A stretch of 25,527 nucleotides of DNA from DASPXY01 sp038227745 (GTDB taxonomy: Bacteria; Planctomycetota; Planctomycetia; Gemmatales; Gemmataceae), in the NCBI GenBank assembly GCA_038227745.1, contig JBBRPS010000037.1, forward strand, positions 1 to 25,527, given 5' to 3'. A model generated the notes under the pieces. It was not told where the DNA came from. It ran no database searches and worked only from the letters and a program-made list of their open reading frames with translations. Below are positions 1-7,340 of this stretch, piece by piece (position 1 is the first letter of the stretch; every line of letters begins with the position of its first letter). The position numbers and the translations under genes were made by a program.

Positions 1-39
1 CAAGTATATATTCTCTCCGTTTAGCGCCTATCCGAGGTG

Positions 40-1446
40 TCAGAACAGGCCCGTTACCGCTCGCCCCTCGCTCGCCGTGTGGACGCGCCCCTGACGGTCA
101 ACGAGCGGACTGTCGGGCCGGATGCCGAGGGCGTGCAGCACCGTGGCCTGCAAGTCCGGCGGCGTCACGGGACGATCGACCACGTAGGCCGCCCGGTCGT
201 CGCTGGCGCCGTGGACGCGGCCGCCGCGGACGCCGCCGCCCGCCGCCAGCACCGTATAGGCGTGCGGCCAGTGGTCGCGGCCCGCCCGGTCGGTCGCGGC
301 GTTCATGACCACCTGCCCGATCCGCGGCGTCCGCCCGAACTCCCCCATCACCAGCACCAGCGTACTCTCCAGCAGACCGCGCTCGCGCAAATCCTCCAGC
401 AGGGCGGACAGACCCTCGTCGGCGGGCGGCAGCAGGCGCTGCTTCAGCGTGTTGAAGTTGTCGCGGTGCGTGTCCCAGAACGGCGACTTGACGTCGCTGC
501 CGTCGTTGTGCCAGTTGACCTGCACCAGGGTGGTGCCCGCCTCGACCAACCGCCGCGCCAGCAGCAGCCCCTGGCCGAAGGGGTGCCGGCCGTAGCGGTC
601 GCGCAGCCGCGCCGGCTCGCGCGCCAGGTCGAACGCCGCACGCACCGCGCGCGAGGTCAGCAGATCGTGCGCGCGGGCATGGACGGCGTCGTACTGCCGG
701 CCGGCGTCGCCCCAGCGAGCCACGGCTCGATCGACCGCCGCGAGCAGTTGCCGCCGTTCCGCCAGCCGGCCCGGGGCCACGTCCAGCGGCAGCGTCAGCC
801 CCTCCGGCGCGAACGACTGTCCGTCCGGCCCCGCCCTCACCAGCCACGGGTCGTGGGCGCTGCCGATGCAGCCCGCCTTCTCGCCGGCGTAGTCGTTGGG
901 CAGGTCGAGGAAGCGGTTCCAGCGCGGCAGCGTCACCGCCGCCGGCACGCCCGACGGATGGCGGCCGAGGCGTGTGACGAGGGCGCCCAGGCCGGGGAAG
1001 TCGTCCGGCGTTGGTGGGGCATCGAGGTCGGGGCGGTTGTGGCGGCGGCCGGTGAGCATGTAGTACAGGCCCCAGCCGTGGCGCGGGTGCGGGTGTGTCA
1101 TGCTGCGGATGAGGCAGTACGTGTCCGCCACGCGGGCCAGGCGCGGCAGGTGTTCGCAGATCCGCACGCCGGGGACGCTGGTGGCGATCGGGCGGAACTC
1201 GCCGCGGAAGTGGTCCGGCGCGTCGGGCTTCAGGTCGAAGGTGTCGAGCTGGCTCGGGCCGCCGAACAGGAAGGCCACGATACATGCCCGGGCGCGGCCG
1301 AAGCCGTCGCGCCCCGGTGCCGCACTCGCGTGGCCGAGGACCTGCGGCAGCGACAGGCCCAGTGCGGCGAGGCCGCCCGCCTGGAGCAGGTCGCGGCGCG
1401 TGCAGCCATCGCAGGCGCGTTGCGGCAGGCCGGTGAGCCGGATCAT
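40..1446 (-). CDS. DUF1501 family protein with Tat signal
   Basis: 468 residues. The N-terminus has a twin-arginine leader (TRRDLLQAGGLAALGLSL, about residues 16-33), so the protein is probably exported folded. The body has DUF1501 hallmarks: FGGPSQLDTFDLKP near residue 61, RSMTH, and VMGEFGRTPRI followed by DHWP and a GGG-rich segment near the C-terminus. This family belongs to the alkaline phosphatase-like fold and is greatly expanded in planctomycetes. It is usually paired with a DUF1549/DUF1553 cytochrome-type protein, but no such partner is visible here. The start is the ATG at 1446, which has GGAGGG 8 nt upstream. The open frame continues 165 codons further upstream but that stretch is not protein-like and overlaps the oxidoreductase gene. 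The substrate is unknown. It lies 68 bp downstream of the FAD oxidoreductase on the same strand. Confidence 0.9.
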   Translation of the reverse strand: MIRLTGLPQRACDGCTRRDLLQAGGLAALGLSLPQVLGHASAAPGRDGFGRARACIVAFLFGGPSQLDTFDLKPDAPDHFRGEFRPIATSVPGVRICEHLPRLARVADTYCLIRSMTHPHPRHGWGLYYMLTGRRHNRPDLDAPPTPDDFPGLGALVTRLGRHPSGVPAAVTLPRWNRFLDLPNDYAGEKAGCIGSAHDPWLVRAGPDGQSFAPEGLTLPLDVAPGRLAERRQLLAAVDRAVARWGDAGRQYDAVHARAHDLLTSRAVRAAFDLAREPARLRDRYGRHPFGQGLLLARRLVEAGTTLVQVNWHNDGSDVKSPFWDTHRDNFNTLKQRLLPPADEGLSALLEDLRERGLLESTLVLVMGEFGRTPRIGQVVMNAATDRAGRDHWPHAYTVLAAGGGVRGGRVHGASDDRAAYVVDRPVTPPDLQATVLHALGIRPDSPLVDRQGRVHTASEGRAVTGLF

Positions 1447-1514
1447 GGGAGCGCCCTCCGCGGTAGAAGTTGCAGTCCGAACAGTGCCATTATCGCCCCC
1501 CTCGCCGCGACGTT

Positions 1515-3098
1515 CTACGACTTGCCGAGGATCGCCCGCGCCGCGTTCCACCCCGCGGCGCCCATGACGCCGCCGCCGGGGTGCGCTGCCGCGCCGCACA
1601 GGTACAGGCCCTTGATCGGCGTCCGGTAGTCGGCGTAGCCCGGCACCGGCCGGAACAGGAACAGGTTGTCGAGCGTCATCGCCCCCTGGAAAATGTTGCC
1701 GCCCGTCAGCGCGAACGTCCGCTCCAGGTCCACCGGACTGAGGATCTGCCGGTGCAGCACCGACCGCTTGAAGTTCGGCGCGTACTCGTTGAGGATGTCG
1801 AAACAGCGGTCGGCGAACTTCTCCTTCTCCTGGTCCCAGTTGCCCTCCTTCAATTTGTACGGGGCGTACTGGATAAACATCGACATCAGGTGCTTGCCCG
1901 GCGGCGCCACGGTCGGGTCCACCGCGGACGGCAGGGTGCATTCCAGGATCGGGTCCTTCGACGGCCGGCCGTACTTGGCGTCGTCGTAGCCGCGCTCGAT
2001 GTAGTCCTGGTCGGGACAGATGTGGATGGTGCCGCGGTGCTGCGGGCCGGGCGTGTCGCCGGGGTAGGCGGTGAAGTTCGGCACCTCCGACAGGGCGACG
2101 TTGATCTTCAGCGAGGCACTGGCGTAGCTGATGCGGCGGACCGCGGCGGCGAAGTCCGGCGGCAGCAGGCTCGGGTCGAGCAACTTCTCGAACGTCAGGT
2201 GCGGGTCGAGGTTGCTGGCGACGACCTTCGCCTCGAACTGGTCGCCGTTCTGCAGCGCCACGCCGGTCGCCTTGCCGCCGCTGACGAGGATCTTCGCCAC
2301 CTCCGCCTCGGTGCGGATCTCGACGCCGAGGTCCTTCGCCGCCTTCGCGAGGGCCTGGGTAAGGCCGCCCATGCCGCCCTTCGTGTAGCTCCAGACTCCC
2401 TTTTTACCGTTCGTCTCGCCCATGACGTGGTGGAAGAGGACGTAGGCGGTGCCGGGCATCGACGGGGCGGCGAAGGCGCCGATGACGGCGTCGGTGGCGA
2501 TGGTGGCCTTGACCTCCTCCGACTCGAACCAGCGGTCGAGCAGCGGGCGGGCGGCGCCGGTGAGGATCTCAATGGCCTCGGTCATGGCGGGGCCGAGTTT
2601 CTGGAAGGAGCGGCCCAGTTTGAACATCTTCCAGGCGCCGCCGAGGCCCGGCCGCAGCAGGTTGGGCGGCACCATGAGCAGGGTCGGCTCGACGACGGCG
2701 GCGACGCGCTCGAGCATCTGCTCGTACTTCGGGTAGTTTTCGGCGTCGCGCTTGCTGAACTTGGCGATCTCGCGCAGGGTGAGCTGCGCGTCGGACCCCA
2801 TGAGGAGGTGCCGGCCGTCGAGGAAGGGCGTGAACGAGGAGGGGTTGCGTTCGAGGGACTCGAAGCCGTAGTCGCGCAGGCGCAGGTCGCGGATGATCTC
2901 GGGGCGGAAGAGGCTGTTGACGTAGGCGGCGGTGGAGACCTTGAAGCCGGGCCAGATTTCCTCGGTGACGCAGGCGCCGCCGACGAGGTAACGGCGTTCG
3001 AGGACGAGGACCTTCCAGCGGGCGCGCGCCAGGTAGCACGCGGTGACCAGTCCGTTGTGCCCGCCGCCGACGATGATTGCGTCGTACCTTCCTGCCAT
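1515..3098 (-). CDS. FAD-dependent oxidoreductase, PYROXD2/phytoene desaturase-like
   Basis: 527 residues. It opens with a Rossmann dinucleotide-binding motif (YDAIIVGGGHNGLVTACYLA, residues 5-24), followed by the acidic residue after the second strand in VLVLERR. It ends with the FAD-closing motif GLYLCGAAAHPGGGVMGAAG. This whole-length pattern is that of the PYROXD2/CrtI-like amine-oxidoreductase superfamily. Members oxidise or desaturate varied substrates, and the substrate cannot be read from sequence. No signal peptide or membrane segment is seen, so it is probably cytoplasmic. The start ATG at 3098 has AGAAGGA about 6 nt upstream. It is preceded by the acetyltransferase gene on the same strand with a hairpin-forming gap of under 60 bp, and followed by the DUF1501 gene. 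Co-transcription is possible, but the three functions do not form an obvious pathway. Confidence 0.88.
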   Translation of the reverse strand: MAGRYDAIIVGGGHNGLVTACYLARARWKVLVLERRYLVGGACVTEEIWPGFKVSTAAYVNSLFRPEIIRDLRLRDYGFESLERNPSSFTPFLDGRHLLMGSDAQLTLREIAKFSKRDAENYPKYEQMLERVAAVVEPTLLMVPPNLLRPGLGGAWKMFKLGRSFQKLGPAMTEAIEILTGAARPLLDRWFESEEVKATIATDAVIGAFAAPSMPGTAYVLFHHVMGETNGKKGVWSYTKGGMGGLTQALAKAAKDLGVEIRTEAEVAKILVSGGKATGVALQNGDQFEAKVVASNLDPHLTFEKLLDPSLLPPDFAAAVRRISYASASLKINVALSEVPNFTAYPGDTPGPQHRGTIHICPDQDYIERGYDDAKYGRPSKDPILECTLPSAVDPTVAPPGKHLMSMFIQYAPYKLKEGNWDQEKEKFADRCFDILNEYAPNFKRSVLHRQILSPVDLERTFALTGGNIFQGAMTLDNLFLFRPVPGYADYRTPIKGLYLCGAAAHPGGGVMGAAGWNAARAILGKS

Positions 3099-3131
3099 GG
3101 ATTTCCTTCTCAAAGGATCAGGAGAGGGAGT

Positions 3132-3166
3132 AGGGAGTAGGGGGAGAGGGTTTCCCCCTACTCCCT
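3132..3166 (-). repeat. 13-bp inverted repeat at acetyltransferase stop codon
   Basis: Arms AGGGAGTAGGGGG (3132-3144) and CCCCCTACTCCCT (3154-3166) pair perfectly over 13 bp with a 9-nt loop. The right arm contains the last codons and TAG stop of the acetyltransferase. No T-run follows on the minus strand, so it is not a classical intrinsic terminator. It could stabilise a 3' end or attenuate read-through into the oxidoreductase gene. Confidence 0.6.
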
Positions 3167-4111
3167 CTTTTCGTAAAGGCGGCCCGTGTCCACCTGCTCG
3201 AAGCCGAGGCCGCGCAGGAACGCGACCGCGGCAGGGTTGTCCTCGGCGGCCTGCGCCTCGACGATCTCGTAATACTGCTCCTGGATACGGCGGAGCGCCT
3301 GCGCGATGAGGAATTTGCCGATGGCCTGGCGGCGCAGGTCCGCCCGGACCTCGACGCCCGCCATGCCGACGCTCGGCCGGCCCCAGATGCCGCTGAAGCC
3401 TTCCATCTCCCAGAGCAGCGCCCGCGCCGCCCGCTGGCCCGACGACCGCTCCACCAGGGCGAACTCCAGTGGCTCGATCAGGCCGAAGACGCACTCGGTC
3501 CACCACGAACCGAGGCGCGCCCGCGGGTCCTCGCGCAGCTCGAAGCGCTGGCGGTAGGCCACGAAGCGCGGTTCGACGATCTTCAGCGGCTGGGCGAGGC
3601 TGCGCTGGAAGACCTGGACGGTGCGGCAGGGATGGTAGCCGTTGCGCGCCAGAAATGGGGCGGCGAGGGGGTCGCTGGCGAGGATGCCGGGCAGCTCGCT
3701 GCCGCCGTACAGCCCAAGGTAGAACGGATCGACGGGGTGCTGCGGGCCGGCGAAGAGCTTTTTCGCGCCGCGCTGCCGCAGGTAGTCCTCGGCGCGGTGG
3801 AGGAGCTCCGAGCCGATGCCGCGGCGGCGGTGCGTCATCCGCACCCCGACCAGGCAGGTGACGCCGGACTCGTGGTCCAGGGCGGTGCCGGCCGCGTTGG
3901 CGCCGAAGCCGGCGTGGGCGAAGCCGACGCAACGGCCGCCCTCGTCGGCGACGATCACGCCCTCGGGGTCGAAGTAGGGCTTGGCGAAAGCGTGGCGCTC
4001 GAGCGGCGAACTGGTGCGGAGGCGCACGCCGCCGCGGCCCGTGAACGCATCGTTCCAGACGTCGGCGAGTCCGGGGGGGTCGGTGTTGCGAAACCTGCGG
4101 TATTGCACCAC
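3158..4111 (-). CDS. Tandem GNAT-domain N-acetyltransferase
   Basis: 317 residues, two GNAT folds in series. The first (about 1-170) has the acetyl-CoA pyrophosphate loop HRRRGIGSELL at 94-104. The second (about 180-317) has LRRQAIGKFL at 259-268, where Ala replaces the first Gly of the Q/RxxGxG/A loop, then EDNPAAVAFLRGLGFEQ. One intact and one weakened site is common in double-GNAT proteins such as MshD-type enzymes, where one half is often structural. The acceptor substrate is unknown. I chose the GTG at 4111 because GAAGG (4119-4123) lies 7 nt upstream and the protein then starts directly at the first strand of the fold. The upstream in-frame ATG at 4198 lies inside the -10 box of the likely promoter, so it cannot be the start if that promoter is used. 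Confidence 0.85.
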   Translation of the reverse strand: MVQYRRFRNTDPPGLADVWNDAFTGRGGVRLRTSSPLERHAFAKPYFDPEGVIVADEGGRCVGFAHAGFGANAAGTALDHESGVTCLVGVRMTHRRRGIGSELLHRAEDYLRQRGAKKLFAGPQHPVDPFYLGLYGGSELPGILASDPLAAPFLARNGYHPCRTVQVFQRSLAQPLKIVEPRFVAYRQRFELREDPRARLGSWWTECVFGLIEPLEFALVERSSGQRAARALLWEMEGFSGIWGRPSVGMAGVEVRADLRRQAIGKFLIAQALRRIQEQYYEIVEAQAAEDNPAAVAFLRGLGFEQVDTGRLYEKRE

Positions 4112-4196
4112 GGGGAAACCTTCAGGCTGCCGGACGCCGGCGCTCGCGCCGTCCCGGGCGGGGGGGACGACGGTCCTGGGCGAACACATTTCGTAC

Positions 4197-4224
4197 ATTA
4201 TAGACCAGTGCCGAACAGGGTCCA
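4197..4224 (-). promoter_or_regulatory. Sigma70-type promoter for the tandem GNAT gene
   Basis: On the minus strand a perfect TATAAT (4197-4202) is preceded, after 16 bp, by TGGACC (4219-4224; four of six matches to TTGACA). Transcription would begin near 4190, giving a leader of about 80 nt to the GTG at 4111. The hexamers were read by eye only. Confidence 0.5.
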
Positions 4225-4280
4225 TCACGCCGCGACCGGATTGAGCGGTTTGTTCTGGGCGTGCCGAGGGGGTGTGGGCG

Positions 4281-5099
4281 ATGAGAGCGCGGGTACTCTG
4301 GGGCTGCCTGGCCTGGACGGGACTGGCTGCCGGCCTCGCCGGGCAGGGGCCTGCGGGCCAGGGCGAGGGGCCACTTTTCAAGCGGTTCGTGGACGAGTTC
4401 GTCCCCGTAACGCCGGGGCAGGGCAAATTCCCGACGTCGTTCGTGATGGGTTCGGGCAAGGACGGCCCGGCGGAGGAGCAGCCGGCCCACAAGGTCACGT
4501 TCGCCAAGCCGTTCGCGCTGGCGAAGTACGAGGTGACGCAGGAGTTGTACGAGGCGGTGGCGGGGAACAACCCGTCGCGCTGGCAGGGACCGCGCAACTC
4601 GGTGGAGAAGGTGAGCTGGGACGAGGCGGTCGCGTTCTGCCGCAAGGTGACGGAAGAGCTGCGCCGCCGCAAGCTGCTGGGCAAGGGCGAGGTGATCCGG
4701 CTACCGTCGGAGGCCGAGTGGGAGTACGTCTGTCGGGCCGGCACGACGACGGCGTACTCGTTCGGCGACGCGGCGGCGGACCTGACGCACTACGCCTGGT
4801 TCACGGGCAACGCCAAGGGGAACGACCCGCCGGTCGGGGCGAAGAAGCCCAACCCGTGGGGCGTTTACGACATGCACGGCTACGTCTGGGAGTGGTGCGC
4901 GGACGCCTGGCAGCCGAACTATAACGCCGCGCCGGGCGACGGCAGCGCCTGGCAGGCGGCGGACGCGAAGGAGCGCGTCGTCCGCAGCGGCGCCTGGACA
5001 GGGCCGGCGGACCAGTGCCGCTCGGCGTACCGCGGCCACCGTCCGGTCGAGACGCGCACCGCTGACGTCGGCTTCCGCTGCGTGCGCGCCGCGGAGTGA
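4281..5099 (+). CDS. Secreted SUMF1/FGE-like domain protein
   Basis: 272 residues. A hydrophobic leader (about 1-22, ending near AAGLAGQ) suggests export. The rest is one formylglycine-generating-enzyme (SUMF1) fold: FVMGSGKDGPAEEQPAHKVTF, VSWDEAVAFCRKV (111-123), RLPSEAEWEYVCRAG (140-154), NPWGVYDMHGYVWEWCADAW (191-210), RSGAWTGPADQCRSAYRG (235-252) and GFRCVR. True formylglycine-generating enzymes carry two active-site cysteines in the motif after R-G-G-S. Here the first position is not Cys and only the later one (C246) remains. Sulfatase activation is therefore doubtful and a binding or other role is more likely. The ATG at 4281 is preferred: GAGGGGG lies about 9 nt upstream, whereas the GTG three codons earlier sits against it. 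It is followed by the PQQ-repeat gene in the same direction. Confidence 0.85.
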   Translation: MRARVLWGCLAWTGLAAGLAGQGPAGQGEGPLFKRFVDEFVPVTPGQGKFPTSFVMGSGKDGPAEEQPAHKVTFAKPFALAKYEVTQELYEAVAGNNPSRWQGPRNSVEKVSWDEAVAFCRKVTEELRRRKLLGKGEVIRLPSEAEWEYVCRAGTTTAYSFGDAAADLTHYAWFTGNAKGNDPPVGAKKPNPWGVYDMHGYVWEWCADAWQPNYNAAPGDGSAWQAADAKERVVRSGAWTGPADQCRSAYRGHRPVETRTADVGFRCVRAAE

Positions 5100-5115
5100 T
5101 CGGGCGGCCCTCCTC

Positions 5116-5218
5116 GTTTAGCCGCGAGCGGTGAGCCAGATCCCGCTACGCGGGGGGCGAGCGCGCGCCCCGCGCAGCGGATCTGGCTCACCCGCTCGCC
5201 CGAGGCTCGCGGCTAAAC
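5116..5218. repeat. 103-bp imperfect palindrome between two genes
   Basis: Outer arms GTTTAGCCGCGAG (5116-5128) and CTCGCGGCTAAAC (5206-5218) are exact reverse complements. Inner arms GTGAGCCAGATC (5131-5142) and GATCTGGCTCAC (5180-5191) are also exact. The centre is a GC-rich loop. The right side has about 14 extra bases between inner and outer arms (5192-5205), so the structure is a long hairpin with a bulge. It fills most of the gap between the SUMF1 and PQQ genes. It looks like a dispersed intergenic repeat (REP- or MITE-like) rather than a terminator, as there is no T-run. Confidence 0.7.
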
Positions 5219-5241
5219 TCGAGACCTGGAAGGAAATGACG

Positions 5242-6474
5242 ATGACCGCAGCGCGAAGCCTTCTGTTGTCGGTGGGTCTGCTTTGCGTCGTCGGCGCGGT
5301 GAGCGGCGCCGACTGGCCGCAGCTCCTCGGCCCCAACCGCGACGGCGTTTCGACGGAAACCGGGCTGCTCCAGACCTGGCCGAAGGAAGGCCCGAAGGTG
5401 ATCTGGCAGAAGGACATCGGCGAGGGCTTCGCCGGGCCGGTCATCGTCGGCGACCGCCTCATCCTCTTCCACCGCGTCGGCGACAACATGGTCGTTGCCT
5501 GCCTCGACCCCGCGAGCGGCAAGGAACGCTGGAAGTTTCCTTACCAGACCTCCTACCAGGACGATTTCGGCAAGGGCAACGGCCCGCGCGCGACGCCGAC
5601 GGTGGCCGGCGACCACGTCTACACCCTCGGCCCGGCCGGACACCTGCACTGCCTGGACCTGGCGAGCGGCAAGAAGCTCTGGGAGCGCGACCTCGTGAAG
5701 GAGTACCAGGTGCCGGCGAGCTACTTCGGCGTCGGCACGTCGCCGCTGGTCGAGGGCGACCTGGTACTGGTGAACGTCGGCGGCAAGAAGGCCGGCATCG
5801 TCGCTTTCCACAAGGAGACGGGCAAGGAGGCGTGGCGCGCCACCCAGGACGGCGCGAGCTACTCCTCGCCGGTGGCCGCGACGATTCACGGCGTGCGCCA
5901 GGGCATCTTCTTCACGCGGCAGGGCGTGGTGCTGCTCGACCCGCGCACCGGCAACGTGCGCTACCAGAAGCGCTGGCGCGCCCGCTACGACGCCTCGGTC
6001 AACGCCGCGACGCCGCTGGTCGCGGGCGACCTCGTCTTCTTCTCCACGTGCTACGAGACCGGCGCCCTGCTGCTCAAGGTCGGCAAGGACAAGGTCGAGG
6101 AGGTGTGGTCGGGCGACGAGGAGATGTCGAACCATTACAACACGTGCGTGCAGCACGACGGTTTCCTGTACGGCTTTCACGGGCGGCAGGAGCAGGGGCC
6201 GGCGCTGCGCTGCGTGGAATTGAAGACGGGCAAGGTGCGCTGGTCGCGCGAGCGCTACGGCTGCGGCTCGATGGTGCTGGCGGACGGGAACGCGATCATC
6301 CTGACGGAGCGCGGCGACCTGGTGCTGGCGGAGGCGACGCCGCAGGCGTACCGCGAGAAGGCGCGCGCTCACGTCTTCGACGCCCCGCCGTGCCGCGCCC
6401 AGATCGCGCTGGCGAACGGACGGCTCTACGCCCGCGACGGGGCGAAGTTGGTGTGCTGGGACCTGAAGAAGTAG
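5242..6474 (+). CDS. Exported PQQ-like beta-propeller repeat protein
   Basis: 410 residues. A Sec-type signal peptide (MTAARSLLLSVGLLCVVGAV, cleavage likely near SGA-DW at 23) is followed by ADWPQLLGPNRDGVS. That opening is typical of planctomycete propeller proteins. The rest repeats short blades of the form D-P-x-S-G-K-x-x-W (for example LDPASGKERWKF, LDLASGKKLWERD, KETGKEAW, ELKTGKVRWSRE). These resemble PQQ-enzyme and BamB-like repeats, but no dehydrogenase active-site motif is seen. A periplasmic scaffold or binding role is the safer reading. The start at 5242 has AAGGA 7 nt upstream. The ATG at 5236 is only 1 nt from it, and the longer frame would run back through the palindrome. Confidence 0.87.
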   Translation: MTAARSLLLSVGLLCVVGAVSGADWPQLLGPNRDGVSTETGLLQTWPKEGPKVIWQKDIGEGFAGPVIVGDRLILFHRVGDNMVVACLDPASGKERWKFPYQTSYQDDFGKGNGPRATPTVAGDHVYTLGPAGHLHCLDLASGKKLWERDLVKEYQVPASYFGVGTSPLVEGDLVLVNVGGKKAGIVAFHKETGKEAWRATQDGASYSSPVAATIHGVRQGIFFTRQGVVLLDPRTGNVRYQKRWRARYDASVNAATPLVAGDLVFFSTCYETGALLLKVGKDKVEEVWSGDEEMSNHYNTCVQHDGFLYGFHGRQEQGPALRCVELKTGKVRWSRERYGCGSMVLADGNAIILTERGDLVLAEATPQAYREKARAHVFDAPPCRAQIALANGRLYARDGAKLVCWDLKK

Positions 6475-6526
6475 CCCCACTGCCTTCACCGAGCCACTCG
6501 GTCGCGCCGGGGGAAGGCGCTTGCGG

Positions 6527-6598
6527 TCACTCCGCAGGCGGCGGGATCTCCCACACCTTCACGGTCTGGTCGTGACTCCCCGAAAAGACACCTCGGCA
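6527..6598 (-). pseudogene. C-terminal remnant of a WD40-repeat gene
   Basis: The minus strand encodes GVFSGSHDQTVKVWEIPPP then AE and a TGA stop. This is the last blade of a WD40 propeller (G-S-H-D-x-T-V-K-V-W). Resemblance ends at about 6598, two bases before the TAA stop of the restriction-linked gene at 6600, and the frame meets a stop at 6617-6619. The rest of the gene is absent from this side and none of it is seen beyond the restriction operon at 12.4 kb. It marks the chromosomal edge of the inserted island. Confidence 0.6.
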
Positions 6599-6599
6599 T

Positions 6600-7337
6600 T
6601 TATGCTTCATCGCCCCTATCCCCATACATGGATGCCAGGCTTGCATGCAGCAAACGTATGTTCTCCATCAATGGAGAGTGGGGCAGGGCCAGTAGATCGA
6701 AGCCAAGGCAGAGGTCGATATCCTTTTGCGACAGGTAGTTGCCGTGGATCAGCACCTCGCGGATCTGGTCGGCCGTGTCGGGATACTCGCGTTCGTCGGG
6801 GTCGTGGCTCTGCAGCAGGAACGCCCGATAGCATTCCTCGATGACGGGCTTGGAGTGCGTCTGGATCTCGTCCACCACGCGCAGGATTTGTGTGATCTTT
6901 TTGTCGAGCGCTTCCTGCGTACTGAAGAAGATATTGCCGTTCGTGTGTGCGGTGTTGTTGCGATCTTTCACGAGCGCAGCGTAGATTCCGACTTTCCCGT
7001 TGTCACAGCCGATGAGCTTCATGAAACGCATGGCGCCACTTTCATTGACGCGCCAAAATGTGAATGGCGAGGTGGCGTCAAGTAGCTCCTTTTCCTCCTC
7101 CTTTTTGAAGCCGACCATCGCCATTTCAAAGTCCGCACGCCGCGCCTGCCTGATCTGCCAGATGTTGAAGTAGACGAAGCTCATCGTGAGCATGTGATAA
7201 GCGAGGAAGGCGAACTGGTACTTGCGATGGGTGTAGTTCGTCTCGAAGGCGTCCCACAGGAACTCGATGTATTCCTGCTCCTTCGGACTCTTGAAGGAGA
7301 GCGGCAGGTAGTTGCCAAGTTCGATGGCTTCTTCCAT
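6600..7337 (-). CDS. Type I restriction-linked protein, HEPN-like motif
   Basis: 245 residues, not recognised as a named family. It is predicted to be soluble and mainly helical, rich in Phe, Tyr, Glu and Lys. The clearest motif is KDRNNTAH (124-131): R126-N127-x3-H131 fits the R-polar-x-H (R-x4-6-H) catalytic signature of HEPN ribonucleases. Sequences around it (ALVKDR before, a helix with EALDKKITQILRVVDEIQ after) are compatible with the two-helix HEPN core. It starts 3 nt after the hsdM-hsdS stop, with GGAGG in the end of that gene, so it is translationally linked to the restriction operon. By analogy with PrrC and RloC beside type I enzymes it could be an RNA-cleaving back-up triggered when restriction is inhibited. 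That role is inference. It could equally be a non-toxic assembly factor. Confidence 0.55.
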   Translation of the reverse strand: MEEAIELGNYLPLSFKSPKEQEYIEFLWDAFETNYTHRKYQFAFLAYHMLTMSFVYFNIWQIRQARRADFEMAMVGFKKEEEKELLDATSPFTFWRVNESGAMRFMKLIGCDNGKVGIYAALVKDRNNTAHTNGNIFFSTQEALDKKITQILRVVDEIQTHSKPVIEECYRAFLLQSHDPDEREYPDTADQIREVLIHGNYLSQKDIDLCLGFDLLALPHSPLMENIRLLHASLASMYGDRGDEA

Positions 7338-7340
7338 TGA

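Noticed and set aside
37..1629. Plus-strand open frame opposite the DUF1501 gene
   Set aside because: Arg/Gln/Val-rich mirror of a clear DUF1501 protein, with no ribosome site.
4112..4198. ATG at 4198 as start of the tandem GNAT protein
   Set aside because: It lies within the TATAAT of the likely promoter and has no ribosome site. The GTG at 4111 has GAAGG and begins the fold.
5131..5241. N-terminal extension of the PQQ protein from a GTG
   Set aside because: It would translate half of the palindromic repeat and hide the signal peptide that begins at the ATG with AAGGA.
5188..6489. Minus-strand open frame opposite the PQQ-repeat gene
   Set aside because: The plus strand shows a signal peptide and propeller repeats. 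The antisense product is uniformly Ala/Arg/Val-rich.
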